A DNA stretch of 6,048 nt from an uncultured Prevotella sp. (GCA_945614335.1 CALZAP010000103.1:1-6048), one strand, 5' to 3'. Positions 1-6,043 are shown, numbered from the stretch's first letter. Program-made: numbers and translations. Notes: generated from the sequence alone by a model not told the origin.

Positions 1-103
1 GTTCGCCCACAGCCACTTGTGCCGGTGCGTTACCGACAAGGTTTTGTGCGAACATCAGTGTTGTAGCCGCGAAGGCTAAGAGTGCCAGTAAAAATCTTTT
101 CAT
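1..103 (-). CDS. batD: BatD, N-terminal fragment (runs off window)
   Basis: Only the first ~35 codons are present. They encode a signal peptide (MKRFLLALLAFAATTLMFA, then Gln-Asn), with a likely signal peptidase I site after Phe-Ala and Gln at +1, as is common in Bacteroidetes. The mature start (NLVGNAPAQVAVGE) resembles the first Ig-like strand of BatD proteins, which typically opens with an 'A-P-x-x-V-x-V-G' pattern. BatD is a large periplasmic, membrane-anchored protein of the Bat complex. An alternative in-frame ATG at 107-109 adds Met-Ile and overlaps the upstream stop as TAATG, so translation is probably coupled to the BatB-BatC gene. I chose the ATG at 101-103 because it gives the cleaner signal peptide, but either start is possible. 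The name rests on position and this short N-terminus. Confidence 0.75.
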   Translation of the reverse strand, partial: MKRFLLALLAFAATTLMFAQNLVGNAPAQVAVGE

Positions 104-108
104 AATCA

Positions 109-1797
109 TTACCATTCTTTGTCCAACTTGTTAGTGCGAGGCTTCTGCATGGCTTTCTTCATGCGTTGCTGTGTGCTCTTTTCCTGCTGCATTGCAGCGT
201 TGAGCATCTGTTCAGCGTTTTCCTTGCTCATTTTGTTTTCGTTATTATTTTTCTTCTGGTCTTGCTTGTCCTTGTTCTTCTGTTTCTCGTCCTTGTTGTC
301 GTTGCCGTTCTTGTCTTTCTGCTTGTTCTGGTCCTGCTTGTCTTGATTCTTCTGGTTGCGCTGCTGGCGCTTGCAGAGTTCAAGGTTGTATCTTGTGGCA
401 TCGTCTTTAGGATTTAGTCTCAGAGAATTCTTGTATGCTTCAATGGCTTCACCGTACATCTTGTGTTGCTGGCATACCACACCCATGTTATGGAATGCCA
501 TAGACTTACGGATTTTGCTTGTCTCCAGTTCTGTTGACTTTTGAAAGCTTTGTACAGCCGCCGAGTCTTTTTTCTGAGCCATCAGTGAGTTTCCGAGGTT
601 ATAGTGAGCCTGAGGGTTGCGCGGGTTTTTCTCAATAGCTTTGCGGTATGCCACTTCCGCCTGGTCGAATTGCCCTTCGCGGAAGAGCTTGTTGCCCTGG
701 ACGATGTATCGGCGGTCGTTTTGCGCGAATGTTGCCGATGAGACTATGAGTGCGAGCACCAAGGTGGCCACACGCTGCTTGCGTCCGAAGATGTTGAGTC
801 GTCTGGCTATAGGGTTCTTGCTTTCGAGTATGCATATTTCAAGTATGAGCAGAATGATGGCTATGATGCCAAATGCCTGAAACTGCTCGTCGAAGTCGCT
901 GTAAATGGTGGACTGCATTTCCTTTTTCGACAGTTTTGCCAGTTCATTGTCAAGCTGCCGTTGCGCGTTGCTGTTGTTGTCTACATGTATGTAAGCCCCG
1001 CCTCCAGCCTCGGCTATCTGACGGCACATGTCCTCGTTGAGCTTTGTCATTACGGTGTTGCCTGTCTTGTCCTTCATGTAGTCGCCGTTGCCAAGTGGAA
1101 TGGGAGCGCCCTTGTCAGAACCAACTCCAAGTACATATACTCTCATGCCTTTTTTCTTTGCTGCCTTAGCCGCCTCGAGAGCTCCTCCTTCATGGTCTTC
1201 GCCGTCTGTTACCACTATAATGGCCTTTCCCACTCCCTGTTGCTGTGTGAAACTGTTGGCTGCCATGTTTATAGCTGTCGCAATGTCGGTGCCCTGTGTG
1301 GCAATGAGTGAAGGGTCTATTTCGCTCAGGAACATTTTCGCCGACACGTAGTCGCTGGTGATAGGCAGCTGCACAAAAGCGTCGCCTGCGAATACGATAA
1401 GTCCTATCTTGTCGTCGGTAAAGTTGTCTACAAGGTTCTCCACCATCATTTTTGTTCTGTCAAGACGGCTTGGCGTAACGTCTTCTGCAAGCATGGAGTT
1501 GCTTATGTCCATAGCGATGATGGATTCGATGCCCGTACGCTTTTCATGGCTGATGCGTGTTCCCATCTGTGGACGTGCCATCATCACGATAATGAGAGCC
1601 AAGGCTGCGAGCAGCATCCAAAACTTCACTACAGGTCTCATCCTCGACACGTCAGGCATGAGTTGTCTGAGCAGTGTCGGGTCGCCGAAGAGTTTGAGTC
1701 TCTTCTGCTGTTTCCTCTCCAGCAGCCATCTTAAAATGGCAATAATTGGCAGTGCTGCGAGCAGGTAAAGATATGTGGGTTCTTCAAATCTGAACAT
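109..1797 (-). CDS. batB: Fused BatB-BatC: membrane VWA protein with C-terminal TPR domain
   Basis: A 562-residue protein joining two Bat proteins that are often separate genes. The BatB part has membrane segments at about 9-25, 57-75 and 307-325, and a VWA domain at about 88-285. Its MIDAS residues are visible: D97-x-S99-x-S101, T170, and D198 in VVTDGED. The BatC part starts with a positively charged stretch (330-342), a hydrophobic segment (343-356) and a TFA/Q signal-peptidase-like site (358/359). About three TPR units follow (364-396, 397-430, 433-466), then a low-complexity K/N/Q/D tail (476-522) and a terminal motif (LNAAMQQEKSTQQ ... KEW) that recalls the end of BatC proteins. Charge distribution predicts both VWA and TPR parts in the periplasm. 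The gene begins 10 bp after batA with an A-rich leader and ends next to batD. Family identity is clear; whether the product stays fused is not known. Confidence 0.93.
   Translation of the reverse strand: MFRFEEPTYLYLLAALPIIAILRWLLERKQQKRLKLFGDPTLLRQLMPDVSRMRPVVKFWMLLAALALIIVMMARPQMGTRISHEKRTGIESIIAMDISNSMLAEDVTPSRLDRTKMMVENLVDNFTDDKIGLIVFAGDAFVQLPITSDYVSAKMFLSEIDPSLIATQGTDIATAINMAANSFTQQQGVGKAIIVVTDGEDHEGGALEAAKAAKKKGMRVYVLGVGSDKGAPIPLGNGDYMKDKTGNTVMTKLNEDMCRQIAEAGGGAYIHVDNNSNAQRQLDNELAKLSKKEMQSTIYSDFDEQFQAFGIIAIILLILEICILESKNPIARRLNIFGRKQRVATLVLALIVSSATFAQNDRRYIVQGNKLFREGQFDQAEVAYRKAIEKNPRNPQAHYNLGNSLMAQKKDSAAVQSFQKSTELETSKIRKSMAFHNMGVVCQQHKMYGEAIEAYKNSLRLNPKDDATRYNLELCKRQQRNQKNQDKQDQNKQKDKNGNDNKDEKQKNKDKQDQKKNNNENKMSKENAEQMLNAAMQQEKSTQQRMKKAMQKPRTNKLDKEW
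253..354 (-). repeat. In-frame direct repeat inside the BatC charged tail
   Basis: Two 30-base copies, 253-282 and 325-354, match at about 26 of 30 positions and start 72 bp (24 codons) apart. They encode the related peptides KNKDKQDQKK and KNQDKQDQNK in the low-complexity tail of the BatB-BatC protein. The offset keeps the reading frame. This looks like an internal duplication in a slippage-prone linker; the flanking parts of the tail are similar in composition but not clear copies. Confidence 0.65.
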
Positions 1798-1807
1798 TTT
1801 TTATAAC

Positions 1808-2806
1808 TTATGGAATTCTTCTGAAAATGGTTATGCGGAAAAGGATTTCGAGAAGCAGTGCGATGGCGGCCATAAATACGAATGGCTGGAAGGCATCGTA
1901 CTTTTTCTTGAACTTCTTCACGCTCATCTTTGATTTCTCCAACTGGTCGATTTCTTTATATATATTCTTAAGTTCCTGGGTGTTTGTGGCACGATAGAAA
2001 TCGCCATGAGTGGTTTTTGCAATCTCTGCCAGTGTCTTGGTGTCAATCTCCACGGGCATGTTGACATATTGCACGCCTCCTGCCACCGGCATTGGGTATG
2101 GTGCCACCTTGTTTGTGCCTACTCCGATGGTGTATACTCTCACACCGAGGCTTTGTGCAATCTCAGCAGCAGTCATTGGCGAGATGTCTCCCATGTTGTT
2201 GCTGCCGTCGGTGAGCAGTATGACCACCTTGCTTTTTGCCTTGGATGTTTTCAGACGTCCCACGGCGTTGGCGAGTCCCATACCAATGGCAGTACCGTCG
2301 CTAATGAGGCCACGTGCGGCAATGTCAGCTCTGACGTTCTGCAACAGGTTCAGAAGCGAGGAGTGGTCGGTGGTCATCGGACACTGTGTGAACGACTCTC
2401 CTGCAAAGATGCAAAGTCCGATGTTGTCGTCGGGTCTTCCTGAAATGAATTCCGCCGCCACCATCTTTGCCGCCTCGAGTCTGTTTGGCTTAAGGTCTTC
2501 TGCCAGCATACTTGTCGAGACGTCTACAGCCAGCATGATGTCAATGCCTTCTGTCTGTCGGTTTTTCCAAGAATTGCTGGTCTGAGGCCGTGCGAGTGCT
2601 ACCACCAGCATGGTGAACGTGAAAAGGCGAAGCATCATTTGCACTGGCATGAGTCTCACCTTCCAGCTCTTCGGTGCATACCGGAAGGCGAAAGTGTCGC
2701 TCATGCGTATTGTGGGCTCGCTTTTCTTCCTGTACATCACATACCATATTAAATAAGGTATGATGAGCAGGAGCAGAAACAAATATTCTTTATTTGCAAA
2801 TTCCAT
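1808..2806 (-). CDS. batA: BatA: membrane-anchored VWA domain protein
   Basis: A 332-residue protein of the usual BatA/BatB plan. Membrane segments lie at about 8-25 and 57-73, a VWA domain at about 86-290, and a last membrane segment at about 305-327. The MIDAS metal site is complete: D95-V-S97-T-S99, T172 in SDGTAIG, and D200 in LLTDGSNN. The motif after the first MIDAS strand (SMLAEDLKPNRLEAAK) closely parallels the BatB part of the next gene (SMLAEDVTPSRLDRTK), showing that the two are paralogues. The basic loop between membrane segments 1 and 2 (RKKSE onward) is predicted cytoplasmic, which puts the VWA domain in the periplasm. The start ATG has an A-rich leader (AACAAAAAGAACA) rather than a clear Shine-Dalgarno site, as is common in Bacteroidetes. 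It follows the unusual 249-bp repeat-filled gap and lies 10 bp before the BatB-BatC gene. Confidence 0.94.
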   Translation of the reverse strand: MEFANKEYLFLLLLIIPYLIWYVMYRKKSEPTIRMSDTFAFRYAPKSWKVRLMPVQMMLRLFTFTMLVVALARPQTSNSWKNRQTEGIDIMLAVDVSTSMLAEDLKPNRLEAAKMVAAEFISGRPDDNIGLCIFAGESFTQCPMTTDHSSLLNLLQNVRADIAARGLISDGTAIGMGLANAVGRLKTSKAKSKVVILLTDGSNNMGDISPMTAAEIAQSLGVRVYTIGVGTNKVAPYPMPVAGGVQYVNMPVEIDTKTLAEIAKTTHGDFYRATNTQELKNIYKEIDQLEKSKMSVKKFKKKYDAFQPFVFMAAIALLLEILFRITIFRRIP

Positions 2807-2849
2807 TGTTCTTTTTGTTCAATTCAAGTTTCTGTTTTGTCCAATCTTT

Positions 2850-2963
2850 GGAGTCCAAATTTTGGGAGTTCAAATTTTTGGAGTTCATTTTGGTAGCTCA
2901 GGGAGTTCATGGAGTTTAAAGGAGTTCAAGACAATAGTCTCTCCGCTTCCTTTAGGGAGTTCT
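2850..2963. repeat. Dispersed GGAGTTCA repeats opposite in direction to the tandem array
   Basis: On the plus strand, GGAGTTCA-type octamers begin at 2850 (GGAGTCCA), 2865, 2880, 2902, 2911 (GGAGTTTA), 2921 and 2956 (GGAGTTCT). The first three are spaced at exactly 15 bp and share an A/T-rich spacer (AAATTTT), forming a short 15-bp tandem repeat. The later copies are 9-10 bp apart. They are inverted relative to the TTAACTCC array to the right and supply the left arm of the predicted hairpin. Confidence 0.85.
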
Positions 2964-2983
2964 CTCGGCTTTGACATTTGTCT

Positions 2984-3045
2984 TTAACTCCTTAACTCCT
3001 TAACTCCTTAACTCCCTAACTCCTTAACTCCCTAACTCCTTAACC
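2984..3045. repeat. Tandem 8-bp repeat, TTAACTCC, seven copies plus a partial
   Basis: Seven contiguous octamers start at 2984, 2992, 3000, 3008, 3016, 3024 and 3032, with a partial copy at 3040-3045. Five are TTAACTCC, and the copies at 3016 and 3032 are CTAACTCC. On the transcribed strand they read GGAGTTAA or GGAGTTAG, so each carries a GGAG Shine-Dalgarno-like core. The 8-bp period moves through all reading frames and places a stop codon in each frame every 24 bp, so the array is non-coding. It begins about 10 bases after the stop of the BatD-like gene. Confidence 0.95.
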
Positions 3046-3055
3046 ATCCTCCTCG

Positions 3056-4126
3056 TCACAATGCCAGGTTGTAAAGAGAGTATATCTCAAAGACAAGAAT
3101 GGCAGCTGACGCCACGACGAGAGCCACGATGATGATTTTCAGTGTGCGTCGTGTTTTCGCCGAGCGTGCCTCTTCCTGAGTCAGTTGCGGCTTTTCCACT
3201 ACCTCTTGCTGCTGGTTCTCGACTTTAGTCTTGTTGATGAACTCAATGGCATTCACGAGGTTCATGTCGTTTTCGTTGATGAGTGTGGAGTATTTTGCGA
3301 ATTTCACCAAGTCGGCAGTATTGAAAAGAAGTCGAAGCTCGTCGAGGGCCTTGCTGTCCTGCGTCTCGGTCAGACGGTCGATGATTTCGCTGCTGGTCAT
3401 CTCCATAGCCCTGAATCCGTAGCGTTCTTCAATATACTTTCTCAGTGTGTCGGTGAGCTTGGTATAGTATTCCTTCTGGTTTTCCGATGTCACCATCTTG
3501 TCTGCCTTTATGGCCTCAATCTCCTTCATGGCCTTCTGGTGTGGCAACAGTCTCTTCACGATTCGTATCTTTGCCACAATGGGCTTGTTGTCGCGCAGTC
3601 GCAGATAGAGATAGTATGCAACAGAAATCATGGCGAGCATAAGGAGGCTAAGCCAGAAGATGACACTCCATTCCTCCCAACTGAACGGATTGTCCTGCAC
3701 GTCCTTTGGTCCGAAGAACTTGTCCACGTTGGTAGTGTCCACCTCTATCTCCAACACCTTTAAGGCAAGGCTTTTGCTTTTGTATTCCTTGCCGTTCACT
3801 TTCACCCCAAACGGCGGCAGGTAGTATAGCTTGCCGTCGAACGAAGTGAGCGTGTATGTGCGCTGGAAAAGGCAACGGCCGTCAGAATCGTCCTTGGTGG
3901 TTACCGGTCCTGTCTCAACAACCTCCACTCCTGGAGTGATTTGCTGAAGGGGCTTGAAGTTTGGAAACTCCACCTGGTCGCCTTCCTTTGCCGTGACTGT
4001 CACGGTGACATCAGTCTGCTGGCCGATAACCATCTCAAGCGAGTCAATCCGTGCTTCCACGTTCACTTGAGCCATGGAGGCCAAGGTGCAGACTGCCAGT
4101 GCTATAATAATAAAAATGCGTTTCAA
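3056..4126 (-). CDS. BatD-like membrane protein of the Bat operon (between DUF58 and BatA)
   Basis: A 356-residue protein. Residues 1-19 form a signal peptide (MKRIFIIIALAVCTLASMA, then Gln). Residues 20-130 form a beta-rich, BatD-like extracytoplasmic domain (DSLEMVIGQQTDVTVTVTA; later RTYTLTSFDGKLYYLPPF). A membrane segment lies at about 153-176. A helical, charged, presumably cytoplasmic domain follows (177-327), and a second membrane segment lies at about 329-350. The cytoplasmic part sits where proteobacterial operons carry a DUF4381 protein, and its helix pattern (TKLTDTLRKYIEERYGF) is reminiscent of that family; this link is inference. The start codon is TTG (4124-4126). An in-frame TGA lies 39 bases upstream with no ATG between, and the next Met (residue 18) would destroy the signal peptide. 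It lies 47 bp after the DUF58 gene. Confidence 0.87.
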   Translation of the reverse strand: MKRIFIIIALAVCTLASMAQVNVEARIDSLEMVIGQQTDVTVTVTAKEGDQVEFPNFKPLQQITPGVEVVETGPVTTKDDSDGRCLFQRTYTLTSFDGKLYYLPPFGVKVNGKEYKSKSLALKVLEIEVDTTNVDKFFGPKDVQDNPFSWEEWSVIFWLSLLMLAMISVAYYLYLRLRDNKPIVAKIRIVKRLLPHQKAMKEIEAIKADKMVTSENQKEYYTKLTDTLRKYIEERYGFRAMEMTSSEIIDRLTETQDSKALDELRLLFNTADLVKFAKYSTLINENDMNLVNAIEFINKTKVENQQQEVVEKPQLTQEEARSAKTRRTLKIIIVALVVASAAILVFEIYSLYNLAL

Positions 4127-4173
4127 AACCGTATTAATAATTGGATAATAAATACATAATATTCAATACTGCA

Positions 4174-5043
4174 TCAACTCCTTTTCTTAAAGAGTATCAT
4201 CAGCGATTTCACGTAATCTTCATTTGTGGCAATGGAGATGTTGTCAACATTGCTCTTGCTGAAGGTCTCATGAAGTGACTGTTGGCGATTGTTCCAGTAT
4301 CGGGAGTAAGCCATGCGAAGCTTCTTGCTGCCAGTGTCTATGTACTGTTCGTAGCCGGTTTCAGAGTCTATCACCTTCATCAGTCCTACATCAGGCAACT
4401 CCTTTGCCCTTCTGTCGTATACTTGAATAGCCACTATGTCGTGCTTGCGGTTGCTGATGATGAGAGTTTGCTCAAAGTCCTGTCGCACGTAGAAGTCGCT
4501 AAGTATGAAAGCTGTGCAACGTCGCTTGCTTACGCCAGTGAGAAACTCCAGTGCCTGCTTTATGTCAGTCTTACGGCTTTCGGGCTTGAAGTCGAGCATT
4601 TCCCTGATGATATAAAGGATATGTTTTCGACCCTTTTTCGGTGGTATGTATTTCTCTATTTTGTCGGAGAAGAATATCACCCCGATCTTGTCGTTGTTCT
4701 GAATGGCACTGAAGGCGAGTGTTGCCGCTATCTCAGTCACCATGTCGCGCTTGGTCTGCACTTCGGTACCGAAGTCGAGCGAGCCGCTGACATCGATGAG
4801 CAACATCACCGTTAGCTCTCGCTCCTCCTCGAATACTTTCACGTAAGGGCGGTTGAAGCGTGCGGTGACGTTCCAGTCGATGTCACGCACGTCGTCCCCG
4901 AACTGGTATTCGCGCACCTCGCTGAACGCCATTCCCCTTCCCTTGAAGGCGGAATGGTATTGTCCGGCGAAGATGTTCGCGCTCAGTCCGCGCGTCTTTA
5001 TCTCTATCTTCCTTACTTTCTTCAATAACTCTTGCGTATCCAT
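4174..5043 (-). CDS. DUF58 family protein (VWA-like), MoxR partner
   Basis: A 289-residue protein without membrane segments. The DUF58 signature is unmistakable: GRGMAFSEVREYQFGDDVRD followed by IDWNVTAR, at about residues 35-62. A VWA-like fold follows, with a metal-site motif D84-V-S86-G-S88, a KTDIKQAL segment (T159) and ILSDF (D183). DUF58 proteins are regularly encoded next to MoxR ATPases and are thought to be cytoplasmic partners or substrates; the biochemical function is not established. I chose the ATG at 5041-5043 (MDTQELLKKVRKIEIKTRGL), 4 bp after the moxR stop, because DUF58 proteins typically begin with this helix. A TTG at 5059-5061 would add six residues and overlap moxR, and is less likely. 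The gene is tightly coupled to moxR and precedes the BatD-like gene. Confidence 0.95.
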   Translation of the reverse strand: MDTQELLKKVRKIEIKTRGLSANIFAGQYHSAFKGRGMAFSEVREYQFGDDVRDIDWNVTARFNRPYVKVFEEERELTVMLLIDVSGSLDFGTEVQTKRDMVTEIAATLAFSAIQNNDKIGVIFFSDKIEKYIPPKKGRKHILYIIREMLDFKPESRKTDIKQALEFLTGVSKRRCTAFILSDFYVRQDFEQTLIISNRKHDIVAIQVYDRRAKELPDVGLMKVIDSETGYEQYIDTGSKKLRMAYSRYWNNRQQSLHETFSKSNVDNISIATNEDYVKSLMILFKKRS

Positions 5044-5047
5044 CGCA

Positions 5048-6043
5048 TCAAGGTACTTCAACCTTATTTATAATACGGCTTACGATTTCCTCGCTTGTCA
5101 CGTTGCTTGCCTCTGCCTCGTAGGTGAGTCCCACGCGGTGGCGCAGCACGTCGTGTGCCACGGCACGCACATCTTCGGGCACTACATAACCCCTGCGCTT
5201 GATGAAAGCGTAGGCACGTGACGCCTTGGCAAGCGAGATACTTGCACGCGGACTGCCGCCGAATGAAATCAGCTGCGACATATCCTTCAGGCCATAGCGG
5301 TCGGGATAACGTGTGGCAAAGACAATATCGGCGATATACTGCTCAATCTTCTCGTCGATATACACCTCGCGGACAACATCGCGGGCACGGATGATTTCCT
5401 CTGCTGTGCTTACTGGTGATACTGTGGGCAGTTGGCCCTTGATGTTCTCGCGTATGATTCGTTTCTCCTCCTCAAGTGTGGGGTAGTCAATCACTACCTT
5501 CAGCATGAAACGATCGACCTGCGCTTCGGGCAACTGGTATGTTCCCTCCTGCTCAATGGGGTTCTGCGTGGCCATCACGAGGAAAGGGTTGGGCAGCTTG
5601 AAGGTCTCACTGCCGATGGTCACCTGCTTTTCCTGCATGGCTTCGAGCAGTGCGCTCTGCACCTTGGCAGGAGCGCGGTTAATCTCGTCCGCCAATACGT
5701 AGTTGGCGAAGACAGGACCTTTCTTCACGTTGAACTTCTCGTCCTTCTGAGAATATATCAATGTACCCACCACGTCGGCAGGCAATAGGTCGGGCGTGAA
5801 CTGTATGCGGCTGTAATCCGAGTCAATCAGCTGCGAGAGGGTCTTGATGGCAAGAGTCTTCGCCAGGCCAGGGACACCCTCCAAAAGGATGTGTCCGTCA
5901 CTCAGCAAACCGATGAGCAGGGAGTCAACCAGATGCTTCTGTCCTACTATAACGCGGTCCATGCCGCTAACCAAATTAGTCACAAACGTACTTTGTTGTT
6001 CGATGCGAATATTCAATTCGCGAATGTCAATAGCTTCTGCCAT
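5048..6043 (-). CDS. moxR: MoxR-type AAA+ ATPase
   Basis: A complete 331-residue AAA+ ATPase of the MoxR family. Visible motifs in order are Walker A GVPGLAKT (56-63), Walker B VLADEINRAP (116-125, with D119 and E120), sensor 1 ATQNP (158-162), a likely arginine finger in QVDRF (R178) and a sensor-2 region GGSPRAS (262-268, R266) in the C-terminal helical lid. The length is normal for the family and nothing is missing. MoxR ATPases hydrolyse ATP as oligomeric rings and are proposed to remodel or activate VWA-domain partners, four of which or their relatives follow in this operon. The start ATG leaves only 5 bases of upstream sequence in the window, so the promoter and any earlier operon gene are out of sight. 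Confidence 0.97.
   Translation of the reverse strand: MAEAIDIRELNIRIEQQSTFVTNLVSGMDRVIVGQKHLVDSLLIGLLSDGHILLEGVPGLAKTLAIKTLSQLIDSDYSRIQFTPDLLPADVVGTLIYSQKDEKFNVKKGPVFANYVLADEINRAPAKVQSALLEAMQEKQVTIGSETFKLPNPFLVMATQNPIEQEGTYQLPEAQVDRFMLKVVIDYPTLEEEKRIIRENIKGQLPTVSPVSTAEEIIRARDVVREVYIDEKIEQYIADIVFATRYPDRYGLKDMSQLISFGGSPRASISLAKASRAYAFIKRRGYVVPEDVRAVAHDVLRHRVGLTYEAEASNVTSEEIVSRIINKVEVP

Larger units (their letters stand above)
2807..3055 (-). promoter_or_regulatory. Repeat-filled intercistronic region with a large predicted mRNA hairpin
   Basis: This is the only long gap in the operon. It holds no convincing gene. Two arms are nearly complementary: 2902-2934 on the left and 2978-3007 on the right. 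The inner 14 bases (2921-2934 against 2978-2991) match at 13 of 14 positions. The arms then extend through two more octamer units, with bulges of two and one extra bases on the left arm. The loop is about 43 bases. In the mRNA, GGAGUUAA units would pair with the GAACUCC units downstream. No T-run follows the stem in the direction of transcription, so it is not a standard intrinsic terminator. I saw no clear Bacteroidales promoter (TAnnTTTG with upstream TTTG). A role in RNA processing, differential stability or translation of batA is inference; it could also be an inert dispersed repeat. Confidence 0.6.

Noticed and set aside
119..417. Plus-strand hydrophobic Leu/Val/Phe-rich frames that look like membrane proteins
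   Set aside because: They are the antisense of the Lys/Asn/Gln-rich BatC tail, which always reads as hydrophobic residues on the other strand.
700..800. Frameshift or sequencing error joining batB and batC
   Set aside because: The frame is continuous with sensible residues through the junction and predicted topology is consistent; a lost stop codon in the ancestor is possible but no error is visible.
2902..3007. Intrinsic transcription terminator after the BatD-like gene
   Set aside because: The stem is far longer than usual, the loop is ~43 bases and no T-run follows the stem on the transcribed strand.
2984..3045. CRISPR-like or telomere-like array
   Set aside because: Units are 8 bp and contiguous with no unique spacers, and the GTTAGGG look-alike is only the CTAACTCC variant read on the other strand.
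4127..4173. A promoter in the AT-rich 47-bp gap before the BatD-like gene
   Set aside because: The region is AT-rich but I found no TAnnTTTG -7 element on the coding strand, and the spacing fits a simple intercistronic gap.
4282..4815. Plus-strand open frame of 177 codons opposite the DUF58 gene
   Set aside because: It is antisense to a gene with full family motifs and its translation shows no recognisable domain; the same holds for the plus-strand frames at 2010-2585, 3185-3763 and 5432-5788.
5044..5061. TTG start of the DUF58 gene overlapping moxR
   Set aside because: The ATG at 5041-5043 gives the usual DUF58 N-terminus and a 4-bp gap; the six extra residues have no support.
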